From Diorhabda sublineata (lineage: Eukaryota; Arthropoda; Insecta; Coleoptera; Chrysomelidae): a stretch of 64,000 nucleotides of DNA. A program made the translations under genes and the position numbers. The notes beneath the pieces are model-generated. The model was not told the DNA's origin and ran no database searches. It saw only the letters and a list, made by a program, of their open reading frames with translations. The stretch lies in contig NC_079478.1 in NCBI RefSeq assembly GCF_026230105.1, positions 4,293,653 through 4,357,652 of the forward strand, in the 5' to 3' direction. Every line of letters begins with the position of its first letter. The first letter of the stretch is position 1. Of the stretch, positions 33,401-46,140 are shown piece by piece.

Positions 33401-34679
33401 ACCAGTATATCGCTCTCTATCAGCGATGGGAGCTTCCAAGCACTTATTATTACAGTTGTATGCACAATTTGGTGACCATTAAAATGATTGGTTATTACAG
33501 TTAATCTAGCCTGCAGTTATTTAAGGATACTCAGTCAGTGTGTTATCCACATGGCTTCAAATTGTGTCGTTAGATCCAAAGGTAGATGACCTTTAAGGGA
33601 TATCGTTGGGGCCTTATTACTCTTAGTTTTATGAATCTTAATAGAAACATTTCCATTTTTAAATCAATCACTACATATCCAAAATAGACAAATTTCGTGA
33701 TCTATTTTGGCACTTTTTATTTCAAAACAAAACACAGATCTGGCAACGAGGGTGGGTTCATTTTACGGACGCTAAATTACCTCACTCTGTGACCGCCATG
33801 TCGGCGTTGTAATCATGAGATGATTTCAAATAGGGTTAAGCTAATAATAATATCATTTCTATACGTAATGAATTGTTATAAATAAAAGAAGTTAATATGT
33901 AATGTAATTATGTAGAAGTAGATAAATAAGTACAAATAGTAATAGTTCTAATAATGCTGTCAAAATTTTCATCTCTGCCCTACTCCACGGCCTCACATTT
34001 AACCGTTTCCTTCCCACGTACATCTCTAACATCTCTAGATAGCAGCGCCACGCCTTGGCTATTTAAAACACTTAAAATCCGTACAACAAGAGAACCAAGC
34101 CGCTATATTGAAACTGGGCTTGGTTTCCAGACCTGTATGCAAGACCGTGCTGCAAACATGATCCTACTAAGCAGCAAATAGATAAGCCAAAACAGAGTGA
34201 AGCTTATTACTCTCAACACATGAGATGAATTCATCCTATTAAAGAAAAGCAAACTCTCCTGTTAATACAGTTTTCCAAAGGAATACTTTTCCCTTATTCC
34301 TCAAAAATGTCACTAAACGAAAATATTTCTCTTTACTAAATCAGTTTTATTTAATGGCCTGTGTCAAATTAATGTCTGACATAATCGTGCGCACGAGGCA
34401 ACTGGATTCCGTGCCAACCAGTTGCCAACCAAAATTTTTGATATATACTTGGCGTTAAAATAGTAAATTAATTTGTGACAATATTATTTGTAGTCGTTTT
34501 CAAAAACAATTAATTTGAATGTCGTTTTACATAGCTGTATATCACATCGATTCTATATTTATTACGAGATATATTTATAGGCTTTAGATATCAGATTCTC
34601 ATGAAACGTATTGTCATTGTCAGCGACAGATAATTCAATAATTAATTTAAGTTCAATTGAAGTAAAAGTGTACTTAATG
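33401..34679. other. spacer with unexplained moderately GC-rich patches
   Basis: No supported gene. The 75-codon frame at 33954-34181 lies in a GC-richer patch (CCTACTCCACGGCC) that could be a degraded element; I could not assign it. Confidence 0.3.
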
Positions 34680-35240
34680 CCTCCTCAGTTAAATTGGAAG
34701 ATGGTTGATCTATCAGAAGACTGGCAATTCATCTAGTTCTTAATGCAAGTACCGTAGCCAGAGTGAAGAAGCGCTAGGAACAAAACGGGACCAGGAATCT
34801 GGAGGAAGGAAAATTGTAAATGGTGCAGAAGATGTTACCCTTTAAATCGACTGCTAGTGCTGTAGACGAATCGAAGCTTTGGATTTGGAAAACTGTGCCA
34901 GAACTAGGAAAGCATTGCTTTCAAATGAGTGATTTCAAATCTTCACAAATAAAAAAATTAAAGTCGGGCAATAACGGATGTATTCGCGTTTACAAACTAC
35001 CAAATTCAAGATTTGAAGAGCAATATGCTGAAGGAAGTAATAAGTCCGGCAAATTTTTAGTAATTGACCAAACCGTCCGAATAATTCGACAAAACAATAT
35101 TGAGACTTTACCGTGGCCGGCAAATAGTGCTGATATAAATCCCATTGAGAATTTATGGGGATGGTTGGTAAAAAAAAATGACAAAATGAATTTTCGTCCT
35201 AGAAATCAAGAAGTCATTGAGGCAGCATAGTCGGATGATT
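34680..35240 (+). pseudogene. Tc1-like transposase, internally deleted
   Basis: N-terminal HTH wording (ARRLAIHLVLNASTVARVKK-like) is read near 34710-34770 and is followed, after stops, by the 136-codon frame 34820-35230. Its C-terminal part holds FLVIDQTVRIIRQNNIETLP, WPANSADINPIENLWGWLVK, which is the SPDLNPIENLWG.LK block around the last catalytic Glu of DD34E Tc1 elements (here SADINPIEN, with the Glu present). Just before it the second catalytic block (FQQDNAP.H in intact copies) is missing, as is most of the central catalytic domain. Dead. Confidence 0.75.
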
Positions 35241-36280
35241 AGAAAAAGTTAATGGAGTAGAATGGAGAATTACTAACAATTTTTTTCCTATTCAATTATT
35301 TATTGTCAAATATTTTAAACATTTGTTTTGTTATCTAGTGTTTTAACATTATTATTACATTTATTATTATTACTAATTCTTTATTTTATCTATCAGCCAA
35401 ATCATTGCCGGGATCTTTAGAGAAATCAGACCGGAAAACAACCGAATTCGCTGTTCTAGAATGAACCAATACGATTTTTTTCAATGTCTTCATTTTTTAG
35501 TTCTCATCATTTTACCTTCTTTGTTTCATCACTATGAGCATTTTTCCTAATACAAACAAACGCAGTTTTTATCCAGGTATCCATATCAACTCAAATTTTT
35601 TTAGTTCGATTCAGATAGATGGACTAAAAAGAGTAATTGTTGTTATAGATACAACGGCAAGAAAATAGATTTTTTGGTATTAGTGAGTAATGGACTTATT
35701 GCTCTCCAGTAATCTTTAGAAGAAATTCTCAGCTTTGGAACGAAAAAATGGTAAGAATTTAACTGTGTCGGCTGTACAAAATTTCCTAGGAAACCATAAA
35801 GTGGAAAAGACTTAATCAATGATCTTATAATTTCATACAAAGCTGTGGGATGTACTGGACTCTCCTCTAGTCCAGGACTACTTAAAAAGGACCTACCAGA
35901 AACCATACAAACACTAAAATCACAACTATTTATTGTACTTTTTATAAAAATATATGTTTTGATGGCACAAAGAAACCTGAGGTGTCAATTTTTTCCATTG
36001 ATTTATTATTGTTTGGTGGTCATAGTACATTCAAAATTTGATATAAGTTTTCGTGTGCCAAAAAAACTTTTGTTGCCCATTGAAGTGATTTTAAAATGGA
36101 ATGATTCAGTTGAGAGTTTATATAACCAAATGAAATTTACCTTGTGGATATACTTCGTTTTTAAAGTTAAAGTTGCTAGTTTTCATATCTTCCGTTTTCA
36201 AAAGTTCCCAATCTGGTAGTTATTCAAATTATACAAATTAATTAAGCCGAATAAGACTGTTCAGAATATTAATTAAAGAC
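35241..36280. other. spacer; possible but unproven RT remnant on the minus strand
   Basis: An 87-codon minus-strand frame (35643-35906) contains SKDYWRAISPLLTNTKKSI, faintly like the YRPISLLP..SK.FE block of Jockey RTs. No second motif supports it. Confidence 0.2.
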
Positions 36281-36281
36281 C

Positions 36282-36475
36282 TTGTGCTGGTTGAAATTAA
36301 CTATGATCGCTGAAACTATCATTAAAGAGCCCTTCGTTTCCAACTTTGACCGCCCTACGTCTATGACGACAACATACATATTCTCGATATTTTCAACCGC
36401 AAAATTATCGTTCGTGAAATCAGACAGTTTCACGATCTGTTACGGTCGAAGAGGATGGAACATTACGTCGAGCAA
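36282..36475 (+). other. exon-like GC-richer block, unrecognised
   Basis: The block has a base composition unlike its AT-rich flanks and ends at a good donor (CAAG|GTATAT, 36474-36483). One frame is open throughout (from ATG 36301: MIAETIIKEPFVSNFDRP, later SFTICYGRRGWNITSSK). A second frame, open from just after a stop near 36346, reads YVYDDNIHILDIFNRKIIVR, EIRQFHDLLRSKRMEHYVEQ, which has a more protein-like residue mix. Together they look like one coding sequence with a one-base shift near 36356, so a pseudogene is possible. No family was recognised. Confidence 0.3.
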
Positions 36476-36483
36476 GGTATATT

Positions 36484-38062
36484 ATTATGCATGTTTTTAT
36501 TTCCTTTGAAATTATAGGCATCATTTTGAAATTATGTGTTTCCGCAATGGTCAACATTTCATAAAGGAAAGAATTGTATGAAACAACAATAAAAAACTTA
36601 ATATTATATCAGCTTAAGGCATATTTATATATTCTGCTTTTTGTACCCTACATCCTAATAATAAAGTACAGTCTAAATTTTTATAGAATCTTGAAATTTA
36701 CCAAATTCAACAACGCAATTAACTTATATATTTTTTATGCTTCATTTTCATTATACCGCAGATAGCAGAAGTATTCAACAAGAATTCAATGGAATGAGGT
36801 TATAACTATTTATCTGGTTACTTTTACTTGTTAATTAATCAGCAATCTTAGCTAGAGATACCTAATTTTGGGAAATGTACTTCTAAACCTACAATGAGTG
36901 CTCCTATTCAACCAATCAAAGCGTAGGTAGGCAATACATTTTTCTATTTAGATTTATTCAATCTAAATCCCGTTTGAAGCACTGCAATTGCAATTGAAAG
37001 GATTGTACTAATGTTGGTTATGTTTATCAACTTAATATTCACTCTTATAAAATAGGAATCTGTTATATAACTCCTTTCTATCGACAGATCCTGCTATAAG
37101 TTCTGCGTTCCAAAAATTACCATATATATTTATCATTATTTTCCTTCACATAGAATTATTAAGATGTTGCTTAAGCCTGAATCTCACCACATAATATCAC
37201 TCATCAGTATCCTGGGTAAAGTTTAATCAAAGACGGAATCTAGGACTTCTGTACCAAATACAAAACATACATAAGGATCCAGACCGGAACACCAAAATTC
37301 CAACGTCATTTTGGTAAAAGATCTGGCACGCCGTAAACAGTAAATGCTTATATCAACCAGTCGTCCCACTAGGTTCCCTACCAGCTCTTTATCTATAGAT
37401 TATTTCCACCAGCTCGTCGGTATCCATGAGAAACAATCCAATTCTAAGCGGACGATACCGCACGCAAATATAAGCTCTCTCAAAGTCCTGATTCAATTCT
37501 CAATTTTGTGTGTGATTCTCAATGCTCAAGCCATCGTTTTTAATCATTCTAGCATCTTGAGCATAAGACTTCTACCACGTAATTTCCGCTTTAGAGAGAA
37601 AATATCGAGATTCGCAGAGAAACTGTTTATTTGGGAGTGCAGTTGGACGGCCGATCTGAGCGCTACTCTGGACAAACTGGAAGATTCGAACAAATAAATC
37701 CGATCCATGATCGAATATAAAGCAAACCACCCGACTCAATTGTCCACTCAGCTCTTGTCCTACAAGCCTATTTTTAATGCAAATACATCCTTTCCATGGC
37801 CGGGATTATTACTAAATCCCCCTCGACTGATAGCGACGGATAACGGATAGCTCCCTGAAAATTACCTTGCTAGTTCTGTAAGTTCTCTACCTGTATTAAT
37901 ATTGAAGATAGTATATTTTATCTACTCACTACTATATGGTTTCTAATCAATACTGTGAGCATGATTCCCTCTAAGTCTTTGTCAAAGATAAAGTAAATTT
38001 CCTGCGAAATGACATTGCTACTTTCGTTTGAAATACCGACCTATTTTTGTTCTAGTTTTTGT

Positions 38063-38064
<2 letters not shown>
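36484..38064. other. AT-rich spacer, nothing firmly recognised
   Basis: A 117-codon plus-strand frame (37344-37697) lies in a somewhat GC-richer patch but has no recognisable motif. Confidence 0.3.

Positions 38065-38123
<59 letters not shown>
38065..38123. repeat. (TA)n microsatellite
   Basis: About 59 bases of TA dinucleotide. Confidence 0.97.
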
Positions 38124-38125
<2 letters not shown>

Positions 38126-38767
38126 GTGTCCCTAACTGCATGAATCAAAACTTTAACAAATAATCACCGTTCTTAAAACACAAAATTTACATAATATAGT
38201 CTTCGACGTTGATAATGATCGTAGAAGAACACGGAGAACGAGTGATTACTACGAAAACATTTAACTTGCATTCATGTCGATATTTTCAAAAAATTTCAAC
38301 ACTTTAATATTCCACGAACGTGTTCCGCATTACAAACAATTCAAACGCTACTTTGTTGGCATGTTATACAATTTTTATTGTTGAGTTTATGAAACTACGG
38401 CGGTTTCGCTATAAAATTTGATTGTTATTAGAAGACTTTTCATTAGATTTATTTTATTATATGTCGGTACGTACCATGAAATTTTGTGAGCAAACTTTGT
38501 ATGAGGCGCAACTAACTGTTGAGATTTAAGATGTGTGTTATTGGAGTTTACTCCTTAAGAATCGATTTGCATATATAAGGGGCCCAGTATGAGAAAAATG
38601 TGAGGAGTAAAATCTATCGATGAATGACCTCGTTACGTTTTTGGTGCGCACCCTATGATGCGCAACTTTCTAATTTGTCAGTGTCAACCTACTTATATTG
38701 CTGTCATTGTGAAGTTTTATTATCATTGTGTTCCGCTAAAGTGAACTGAAAGTATTTTCAAATAACT

Positions 38768-38826
38768 ATGACAGAAAGAGGTGTAGATGATATTGCCGGA
38801 ACATCTAACAAACACGTGGTTGCAAG
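38768..38826 (+). CDS. candidate first coding exon of an unknown gene
   Basis: The ATG at 38768 is preceded by a leader without other ATGs nearby and by an initiator-rich region (TCAGTGTCAACC, TCATTGTG near 38677-38730). It opens MTERGVDDIAGTSNKHVVA and runs into an excellent donor, AAG|GTACGT at 38827. The 59-base coding part ends in phase 2. A polar, well-balanced short N-terminus followed by a strong donor is what a first exon of a long-intron insect gene looks like. I found no exon in the following DNA that I could join to it with confidence: continuing it into 48999-49177 reaches a stop. The gene may leave the window to the right. Confidence 0.4.
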
Positions 38827-39655
38827 GTACGTTATAATTCATGTATTATATGTATGAGCATGTGCAATTTGTATTTATTAAATATTTTAATAATTATCGA
38901 TGTAGTTCATATAAATATATATTTGAAAACAACACATAAAATTAGATAATCAACCCAATATGAATTATCGACCGCATCCACATAAAATAGAAAATTTCTA
39001 ACCTAACCAAAAATTATTTTTGTTGTCAATGTCTATAAATTCTTCCGCGTTATGATTTATTTTATAAATAATTTTTAAATATTAACAACTGTAGTCAATA
39101 ATTCGATAATATTATCAGAAAAATCGACACTATTTTTTCATTATAATAATGTTTTTATATAATTTTCTTACGAAAAGTTATTTTTTAGCTTATTTAAATA
39201 ATTTTCATGTACTATTTATTATTGTATGTAACATAATTATTTTTTATTACCATTTTTGTTAATTATTAAGATAATATTACATTTTAAATAAAAAATTAAT
39301 TATAATAATTTAAAAAAAATGTTTATAAAAACCTTTTTTTATCAATTTTCTTAAAGTCGGATAAAATTTTTATAATTATGCATTTATAAATTTAAAATCT
39401 AAACCTCCAAAAATTCCAGCCGAGAGACAGCGAGCTTACAGATTAAAAAAAAATTAATGAAGTAAGCCCAGAATATTCTGGCAATCAACCAATCTTTTTT
39501 AAGTTAAATAAACTCTTTTTGCGTCTGATTAGACTATCGAACTTAAGGAGCTGTGTCGTGCGTCGGAGCTGACACACACACACAATTTTTTTCTTTGAAA
39601 AATTGATGTTACCATCTACGGAATATGCATATGTTACTTGAATATTTTACTCTAT
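38827..39655. other. AT-rich spacer (intron if the 38768 exon is real)
   Basis: Very AT-rich; no supported feature apart from a short (AC)n run at 39572-39583. Confidence 0.4.
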
Positions 39656-39658
39656 ATT

Positions 39659-40130
39659 CGAGGACGGTCCCAGAATTACCTGGCCAGATCTAGAGATGGT
39701 AGTAATACCACTGTATTAGAAACTTTGGCAGCTATCAATAGTGAACGTTTCCAGTGCCTTATCAACAGTAAAATATTGGGTAGCAGAGTTTAATCAAGTT
39801 CGTACAATCTACGTAAACCAGCATCGCAGTGGTGGGCCAAAAGAGATGACGACTCCAGAAATGTTGGAGAAAATCCACGGAGTAGTACTGGATGATCGTT
39901 GACTGAAAGTGCACGACGTATCTAAAAATTTGGACATAAGAAAGCTGGGTTTAAGATGGGTGTCGCGTTTGCTCACAATGAAACAAAAACAGCGTCGCGA
40001 AGATCGAGTGTTTGATAGAAATGAAGCCGAATTTTTGAACCGTTTCATAATGAAACAAACAGAAAAACGAAAAATGTATCAGTCAAAACATCGTTTTACA
40101 CGTTTCTTTATTGACTAACAAAACGCAACT
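39659..40130 (+). pseudogene. mariner transposase pseudogene (fourth family, copy 2)
   Basis: The left terminus CGAGGACGGTCCCAGAATTA at 39659 matches that of copy 1 (minus strand from 28418). Readable pieces: VKYWVAEF near 39770, KEMTTPEMLEKIHGVVLDDR near 39840-39900, VHDVSKNLDIRKLGLRWVSR, LLTMKQKQRREDRVF, then RNEAEFLNRFIM. Compared with copy 1, the DNA between the domain ending in the VGISKSAVHRIL block and ENLD is deleted, and everything after FIM, including the catalytic MDETW, is missing. Stops are present (after LDDR). Confidence 0.8.
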
Positions 40131-41495
40131 GACAGCTACATGTTGATTTATCTATGGTTAAGTATGATTGGAAATTATTAGAAGTTTTGGAGTAGATTGA
40201 TGTGTTTACCATCGAATGCAACTAGAATTCGAAACATTGCGAATGAAGAGATTGAATAATAAAACCTTCACAACAATACATTCGACTTTTTGCAGTTTCA
40301 ATCAAGAATTTTAATATCGAGAATATTTATCTTATCTATTCCGTTACACAAACGAATATTAATTATGATTAGACCTTCCGTTCATTTTGGATTTCCCCAC
40401 ACATCAAATCAACCATCTATAATTTGAAGTTATTGTCCATATCTCCCCAGCGCAATAATTTATGAATATTAATGATCGTATTCAACGTTGGTGTGTCGGT
40501 CAAAAACACAATTTGCGTCTGGGCCCGCATATTAGAGCCGCACCAAAAAAATAACAGCGAGAATTTTAAACTTGTATACGATTAATATTCGGTGGTTGCG
40601 CTTCTATTCACGAATGAATTATGAATCTAGGAACTGCTTCGTTTAATCCAGGAAAAATTAATTTTTTCAGATGAAATATAAATTACTCGTGTTGTTACTG
40701 AAATGAAAAATTAGTTTGAACACGGAAGACGTGCCAGGGTTGCTTCTTATATATGAGAACATAAAGAATAGACGCATGTAAACCTTGTTATTTAAATTTT
40801 TTTATGCGACTGAATTATTCTTTAAATAATTTGTATGAACTAGAAGACAGAAGTTACAATCGATGTAATACAGATTCCATTTACAATTCGATTCTAATAA
40901 TAATAGTTTGTTTTTTGCATTTTGCGATAGACTACATCATTGTGATTGAAAATTATTTATTATTTTCCTAATATTTGATTCAGCCGTGCTTTTCAAATAG
41001 GTACATAATCGTATAGTTGGCACAAGACCTCTTATCATTGAGATACTTAGATTGCTGATATTTTCTTTATGATTCTTTGTTCCTCTCTTTCAATCACTTT
41101 ATCACCATGTTTTGTCCACTTTCCTAGAATCAATTTTTCAATTAATCGTAAAATTCTTCTACATATTTTTTGGTTTTACGTAATCATGATTTAAATCTGG
41201 ATTAAACGTAGAAAGCTTTAATATTGACAGTTTGGGAAGACAGAGCTGCAGCAGCTTCGTTTCGTCACCTCCTTCAGAATGGTGATAAATTTTGTATGGA
41301 TAAATTATAATTGCTCTATAAATTTTCTGTAAATATGTTTTACCTATGTTTGTAATTAAGATTTGTTCCTAGCTTTTGAGATCTACATCTATTGAATTTA
41401 AAGCAACTGAACTTCTTCCATCAGTTTCATTTTAAGATTTTGTACCTTCCCATGAAGGAGCCCCCGGACTTGAACGACGGGGCTTAGGTTGTACC
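40131..41495. other. spacer, nothing firmly recognised
   Basis: The sequence at 40480-40760 has transposon-like wording in broken frames but I could not assign it. The rest is AT-rich. Confidence 0.3.
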
Positions 41496-41499
41496 AACG

Positions 41500-41665
41500 C
41501 TGGGAAACCCGGCCTTGGCAAACCAATAATGGCTCAAGCCTGTTTGAAGTCTGGGTAACTTAGCTCCGGCCATCCTATAGTCACCCAAGCTGGGCTAATC
41601 TCTGGGTAACCTGACCTCGGTCATCCTATAGGCAGCCAGACCTGGCAGAGCTTTGAATAACTATA
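41500..41665. repeat. 51-bp GC-rich minisatellite, about 3.2 units
   Basis: CTGGGAAAC starts at 41500, CTGGGTAAC at 41551 and again at 41602, and a diverged TTTGAATAAC at 41652, an even 51-base period. Units 2 and 3 share GG(C/T)CATCCTATAG. GC content is far above the flanks. Related wording (CCCAAATTC, TTTGGGCC, AGGGCCCGAG) continues irregularly to about 41790. Confidence 0.8.
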
Positions 41666-41789
41666 TAGGTTTTGTTTTAATATCTTCTAATATCCCAAAT
41701 TCTTACCAAGTTTGGGCCAATAACGGCTTACAAGCTAGGGCCCGAGTTGTACATATTTGGCCTAAGTCTGGACCTATACAGGGACCATC

Positions 41790-44089
41790 GTAAAATCCTA
41801 TATGGGGTTTTTCTTTTAATCTAAACACTGTATTTAAAAACAGTTTAAGACTAATAAACTCGTTTTTGTCAGTTTATTCTAGCAGAATCGTCCTGCAATT
41901 TTTTATTTCCAGTCTTTGTTACATATATTAATCTTTGATTTGTGAAATAAACGTAAAAAATATGAAAAATTTGGTATGGTTTTGGTCCATTGTATGGTAT
42001 TGATCTATTTGTCAGAGGAAAAGTATTTTTCTGTAGAAAAAAATTCCCCGAATACTTAATTTTTCATGAAATTATGTTAGAAATTAGTTTCTAACCGAGC
42101 AGGGCTGGACTCAACAAAATGAATATTTGAAACAAGGTTTTTTTTTATTTTTACCGTCGTTTCCATCTATCCTGGCACACGGTGTAAATAACCAATAGGA
42201 CGGGAAACCATTAATTATCACTTGTATCTACCCATTTGGAAATCCTACCCATTTGAAAGTCATATTGTTTCTGAAATTATTCACTTGATATGCCCATAGT
42301 TCATCTCACCTTATTGCACCTTCGTCCTACGTATTTCCAAGTAATCGGTAATCTAATCACATTGAAATTCTATAACTTCCCTCGGGGATTAAACTATTTC
42401 TTTTTAATCCTTGTTCATCTCTATTAACATCTCTTAGTTAGAATTCTCCAATCAAGTGCTAAAACGTTCTCGGATTCCTTTTTTAATGTTTCAGTTTATC
42501 TAGATTCTATTTAACGAATTTAGTTGTAAATATCTGTATTATTTAACGAATAGATCCAATCAATTGTACACGATATTTATCCGAAGAGAAAGATGAACAG
42601 ATCTAGATAAAAAAAACTTAACAAAAAGACTAAAATTACATAGGAATAACCTACCTCGACGCTATATGAAAAATCCGAAGGTTGAGACAGACTGCAAACA
42701 TAATTCAAATACTAACTGGGTGGTCTGTGATCTTCCACAATTGGTTCGAAATACAAATGCACAAATGTCGTTTATTTTACCCCAACTCCATTACAAACGT
42801 AAATAAATAAAAAGATAATAATAGGTACGTGCTGTTCGTATCTCTTTTTTGATGGGAATTTAATTCTAATGGTTGTTTGGGTTGCATGTCGTAATTTTAA
42901 ACTAAGTTGTAAATGTCCTGTCAATGTTTTACAGTAGCGATTATAAAAACGATATTATGTAACATGAAATGAAACTCCAGCTGTTTAATATAGGATTTAT
43001 CAAAAATATAGCTGAAAAATTCATCAAAAAATCTACTTTATAATATTCAAATCTACTGTAGGTTTTCTAATTAGATCCCGTAAGTATCTGTTGTGAAAAC
43101 TAATTGAAATAAATCAGAAGAAGACAATGTATTTTTTTATTTACTAGAAATTAAATATAAGGAGCCTTGAGATGACTATGCACTCGTTGTTATTAATCTT
43201 TTGTCGCAAAGAATGAAAATACAAGTATTTAAGGATGGGAACTAGTTTGTTGGTTTCCAGAATATTCTCCATAAAGATTAATAAACATTTGAATTAATTT
43301 TATCCTGAGATAGCTCAAAAATATTCTCTTTGAGTATAGAGTTGGTAGTAAAGATGGAGAAAACTGCCGATAGAGATAAAAAAACCATCGGTATACCACT
43401 ATATCTATCTCTTCTCGAAGACACGGTAGAAGAGAAGAATAAGAAGTTTCCATGGTCTTTCTCACTTTTCCAATAGTCAAATTTCGTTTTTTTCTAATAT
43501 TAAAAATCGTTGACAACTCAGTTTTCTTTTATCTCTAGGGAATCAAGGAGAGCCACAAGGTCTAAAATCAGGGCTTCATAATTAACTCTATGGCAGGTTG
43601 AAAACGTATTTTTTAAAGTAGCCGTGCTAGAAGGCAAAAATGATTCGCCTCTTATTTCACGCACTACTCGTTCTAAAATGACAAAATTTTGAGGTTATGT
43701 CCAATAATAAACGGAAATATGAGTAATAATCAGATATACTAATGTTGAAAAGTTATAAAATATTAATAACGAAATTCGTAAGATATTTACAATACAAGAT
43801 TTATGTTTACGTAGAAAAAAGAAATTCTGTTAAGTTGGTTATAATTAACACATAAACAATTTTTATACAATGGAGAGATGTAGACATTAACTTATAATAA
43901 ATACATACTATTCTTTTTGATTTAAACTAGATTGTAGATAGGTAGAGGAAAATTCCGAGGTTTCACTGAATTTCTCGAATGGAGGAATTAATATTCAAAA
44001 TAATACAAACGTAGTAATCTGAATGGCATATTCAGGTAGTAGGATACAGTTATATTGAATTGGTAAAGTTGAGAGTTTTGTTACACATA
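41790..44089. other. AT-rich spacer, nothing recognised
   Basis: No supported gene. The 95-codon minus-strand frame at 43229-43516 has no recognisable motif. Confidence 0.35.
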
Positions 44090-45115
44090 CAGGGTGAGTC
44101 GAGAGGAGCGCAAAATAATGTAAAAAAACTCATATGTTCTTAACCGATTTTTATTTGTTTTCAAGTTATAACATATTAACAAATTATCACATAAAAAGTT
44201 TCTTAATCATAGCGTTCTTTCAATAAATGTTCAAAAATACCGCTATTGACTTCTAAACATTTTCTGCTTCGTCTACGAAGAGCGTTTGTTGCTTTCCCAA
44301 TTGATTCATTTTCTTCTTATTTAATATGGGCTGCAGTATTATCAATTCGTCTAATTAGTGCATCCCGTGTGTCCACTTTTATTTTGTAGACTTCATTTCT
44401 AATCCAGCCCAATAAACAAAAATCTAGTGGTGTGAGGTTTGGAGATCTTGCAGGCCAATTAATTGGACCTCCACGACCAATCCAACGCCCTGGAAAACGT
44501 TCCTCCAAATGTTGCTTGACCTGACGAGCGACATGTGCAGGAGCTCCATCGTGCTGATAGTAAATCTGCATTTTAATATTCACAGGAACAACTTCTCGGG
44601 CCATCACGGGTAAATGTAACTTCATACGTAAAGAGTATACTCGATACAACACGATGATTATTATTTATCCACAGATAAAACTCCATACGGTTAGAATAAT
44701 CCTCTGGTTGAAGATGCTGTACTCTCTGTACGCGATAAAAATATAAACCTTGTTCGTGGAGTTTGTTTATCACCTTTTTTTGTGGAATTTCCAATTGAGT
44801 AGCAATTCTCCGAGAGCTAGTAGTTGCATCTTCTTCTACTAGATGCAGAATATTTTTTACTTCTACCAAACCTTGTCGAGTAGCGCGTTCAGATGATATG
44901 CTAGCACCGGGAAGCTTACCAGTTTCTAAATTCGTTTTTTTCAGGATATCTCTGGTGTGGAAAACGTTGACGATATTCTTCACCAGCAGCTGTAGCATTT
45001 CCATTACAGAAACCATAAACAAACACCATATTTGCATATTCTAAATTTGAATAACTATCTGGCATTTTGCAACACTATTAATCACATAAATTCGAAACTA
45101 AACGTTGCCTTTGTG
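44090..45115 (-). pseudogene. Tc1/mariner-superfamily transposase (GYGDR-related group), internally deleted
   Basis: On the minus strand, from about 45065: DSYSNLEYANMVFVYGFCNG, NATAAGEEYRQRFPHQRYP in one frame; a frame change near 44935; then the 154-codon frame gives GASISSERATRQGLVEVKNI, DATTSSRRIATQLEIPQKKV, EQGLYFYRVQRVQHLQPEDY and SSILFTYEVTFTRDG (FTDEATFTRDG in intact copies, so the first Asp is Tyr here). About 200 residues of the core are missing. The next frame resumes with YYQHDGAPAHVARQVKQHLE, RFPGRWIGRGGPINWPARSP and NLTPLDFCLLGWIRNEVYKI, which keep the second catalytic Asp (HDGAPAH) and the LTPLDF block. A possible outer end CAGGGTGAGTCG lies at 44090. Confidence 0.85.
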
Positions 45116-46140
45116 CCTCGAACATGGCATACTATGATATTGTTAAAATTTAGATATATGTGGACAGCTAGATTAACATTTTTTTAGTCTTTTGTCAGTT
45201 CTTCACATTCACTGTTCTCAAATCTCTTCTATTCTTCTCCAACCATTTTTTCCTCTTTTTCCTACCTTTTTCACCTTTTAGTACTCGTTCGACCCATTTA
45301 TTTTCCGTCATTCTACCTATTCAACCCATATCTTTCTGTGTGTTTTTATTAAATGGATTATACATGGGTGTTTATGCAGTTATGACAGTTCTTTTTGTTT
45401 TTTTTTCTGTATCTTCATCTTCTTTTATGTTCCTCAGCATTTCACGTTCTACTTTCTAGTTTATTGTACTCTTTTTTATTAATTGTCCACCTTTTACATG
45501 TCTATATATACGAAATCAATACTTTTATTACAGGATCAAATTCTGATTTATATCTTCCGTTCACGATCGCCCTCATTGCAAATTTCAACCGCATTTAAGT
45601 TATTTTCCGGTTGAATCATAAATTGCCAAGTTGCTAATATTATCACCACCTTCATTTTACTAGTTTTGGCGCAAAACGTGTAGCCTCTGACATCGTCTAT
45701 CGATTTCTCTGCATAACAGGATTTTCTGGTAATTATGGAACAGCACCGATATGTTGGAAAGTAATAATTTTACCTTCTCCGCCTATAATTTTTGATTAAG
45801 ACTGTATTTATTAACTATTAGGGGTTTAGTTATTACATTCTTAATTATAAGGTTGGTATTTAATATGGAGATAGATAATTCTGTTGTTCTATAATAAGTA
45901 TTCCATTTATAAATTTCTATTTTTGAATTTGATTACTAAGAACTTTTCAAATAATAAATTGAATCATAATTACATGTAATATACCCAATACGTCAGGTTT
46001 CAATACTAATTAAGATGCAAACGATTTGAAAAGGTAATTAATTAATATAGAAATTATTGAATCAAATAATTATATCTTCGAAAACACTAAAAACTAGGTT
46101 GCATATGAATTAATCATGAAAGTACACAATCTATAAATTA
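45116..46140. other. AT-rich spacer, nothing recognised
   Basis: A pyrimidine-rich stretch (45180-45480) accounts for the hydrophobic 67-codon frame at 45395; I see no gene. Confidence 0.4.

Noticed and set aside
41460..41500. tRNA-like GC-rich segment
   Set aside because: The wording resembles a tRNA 3' half but no cloverleaf can be drawn and it runs into the 51-bp minisatellite.
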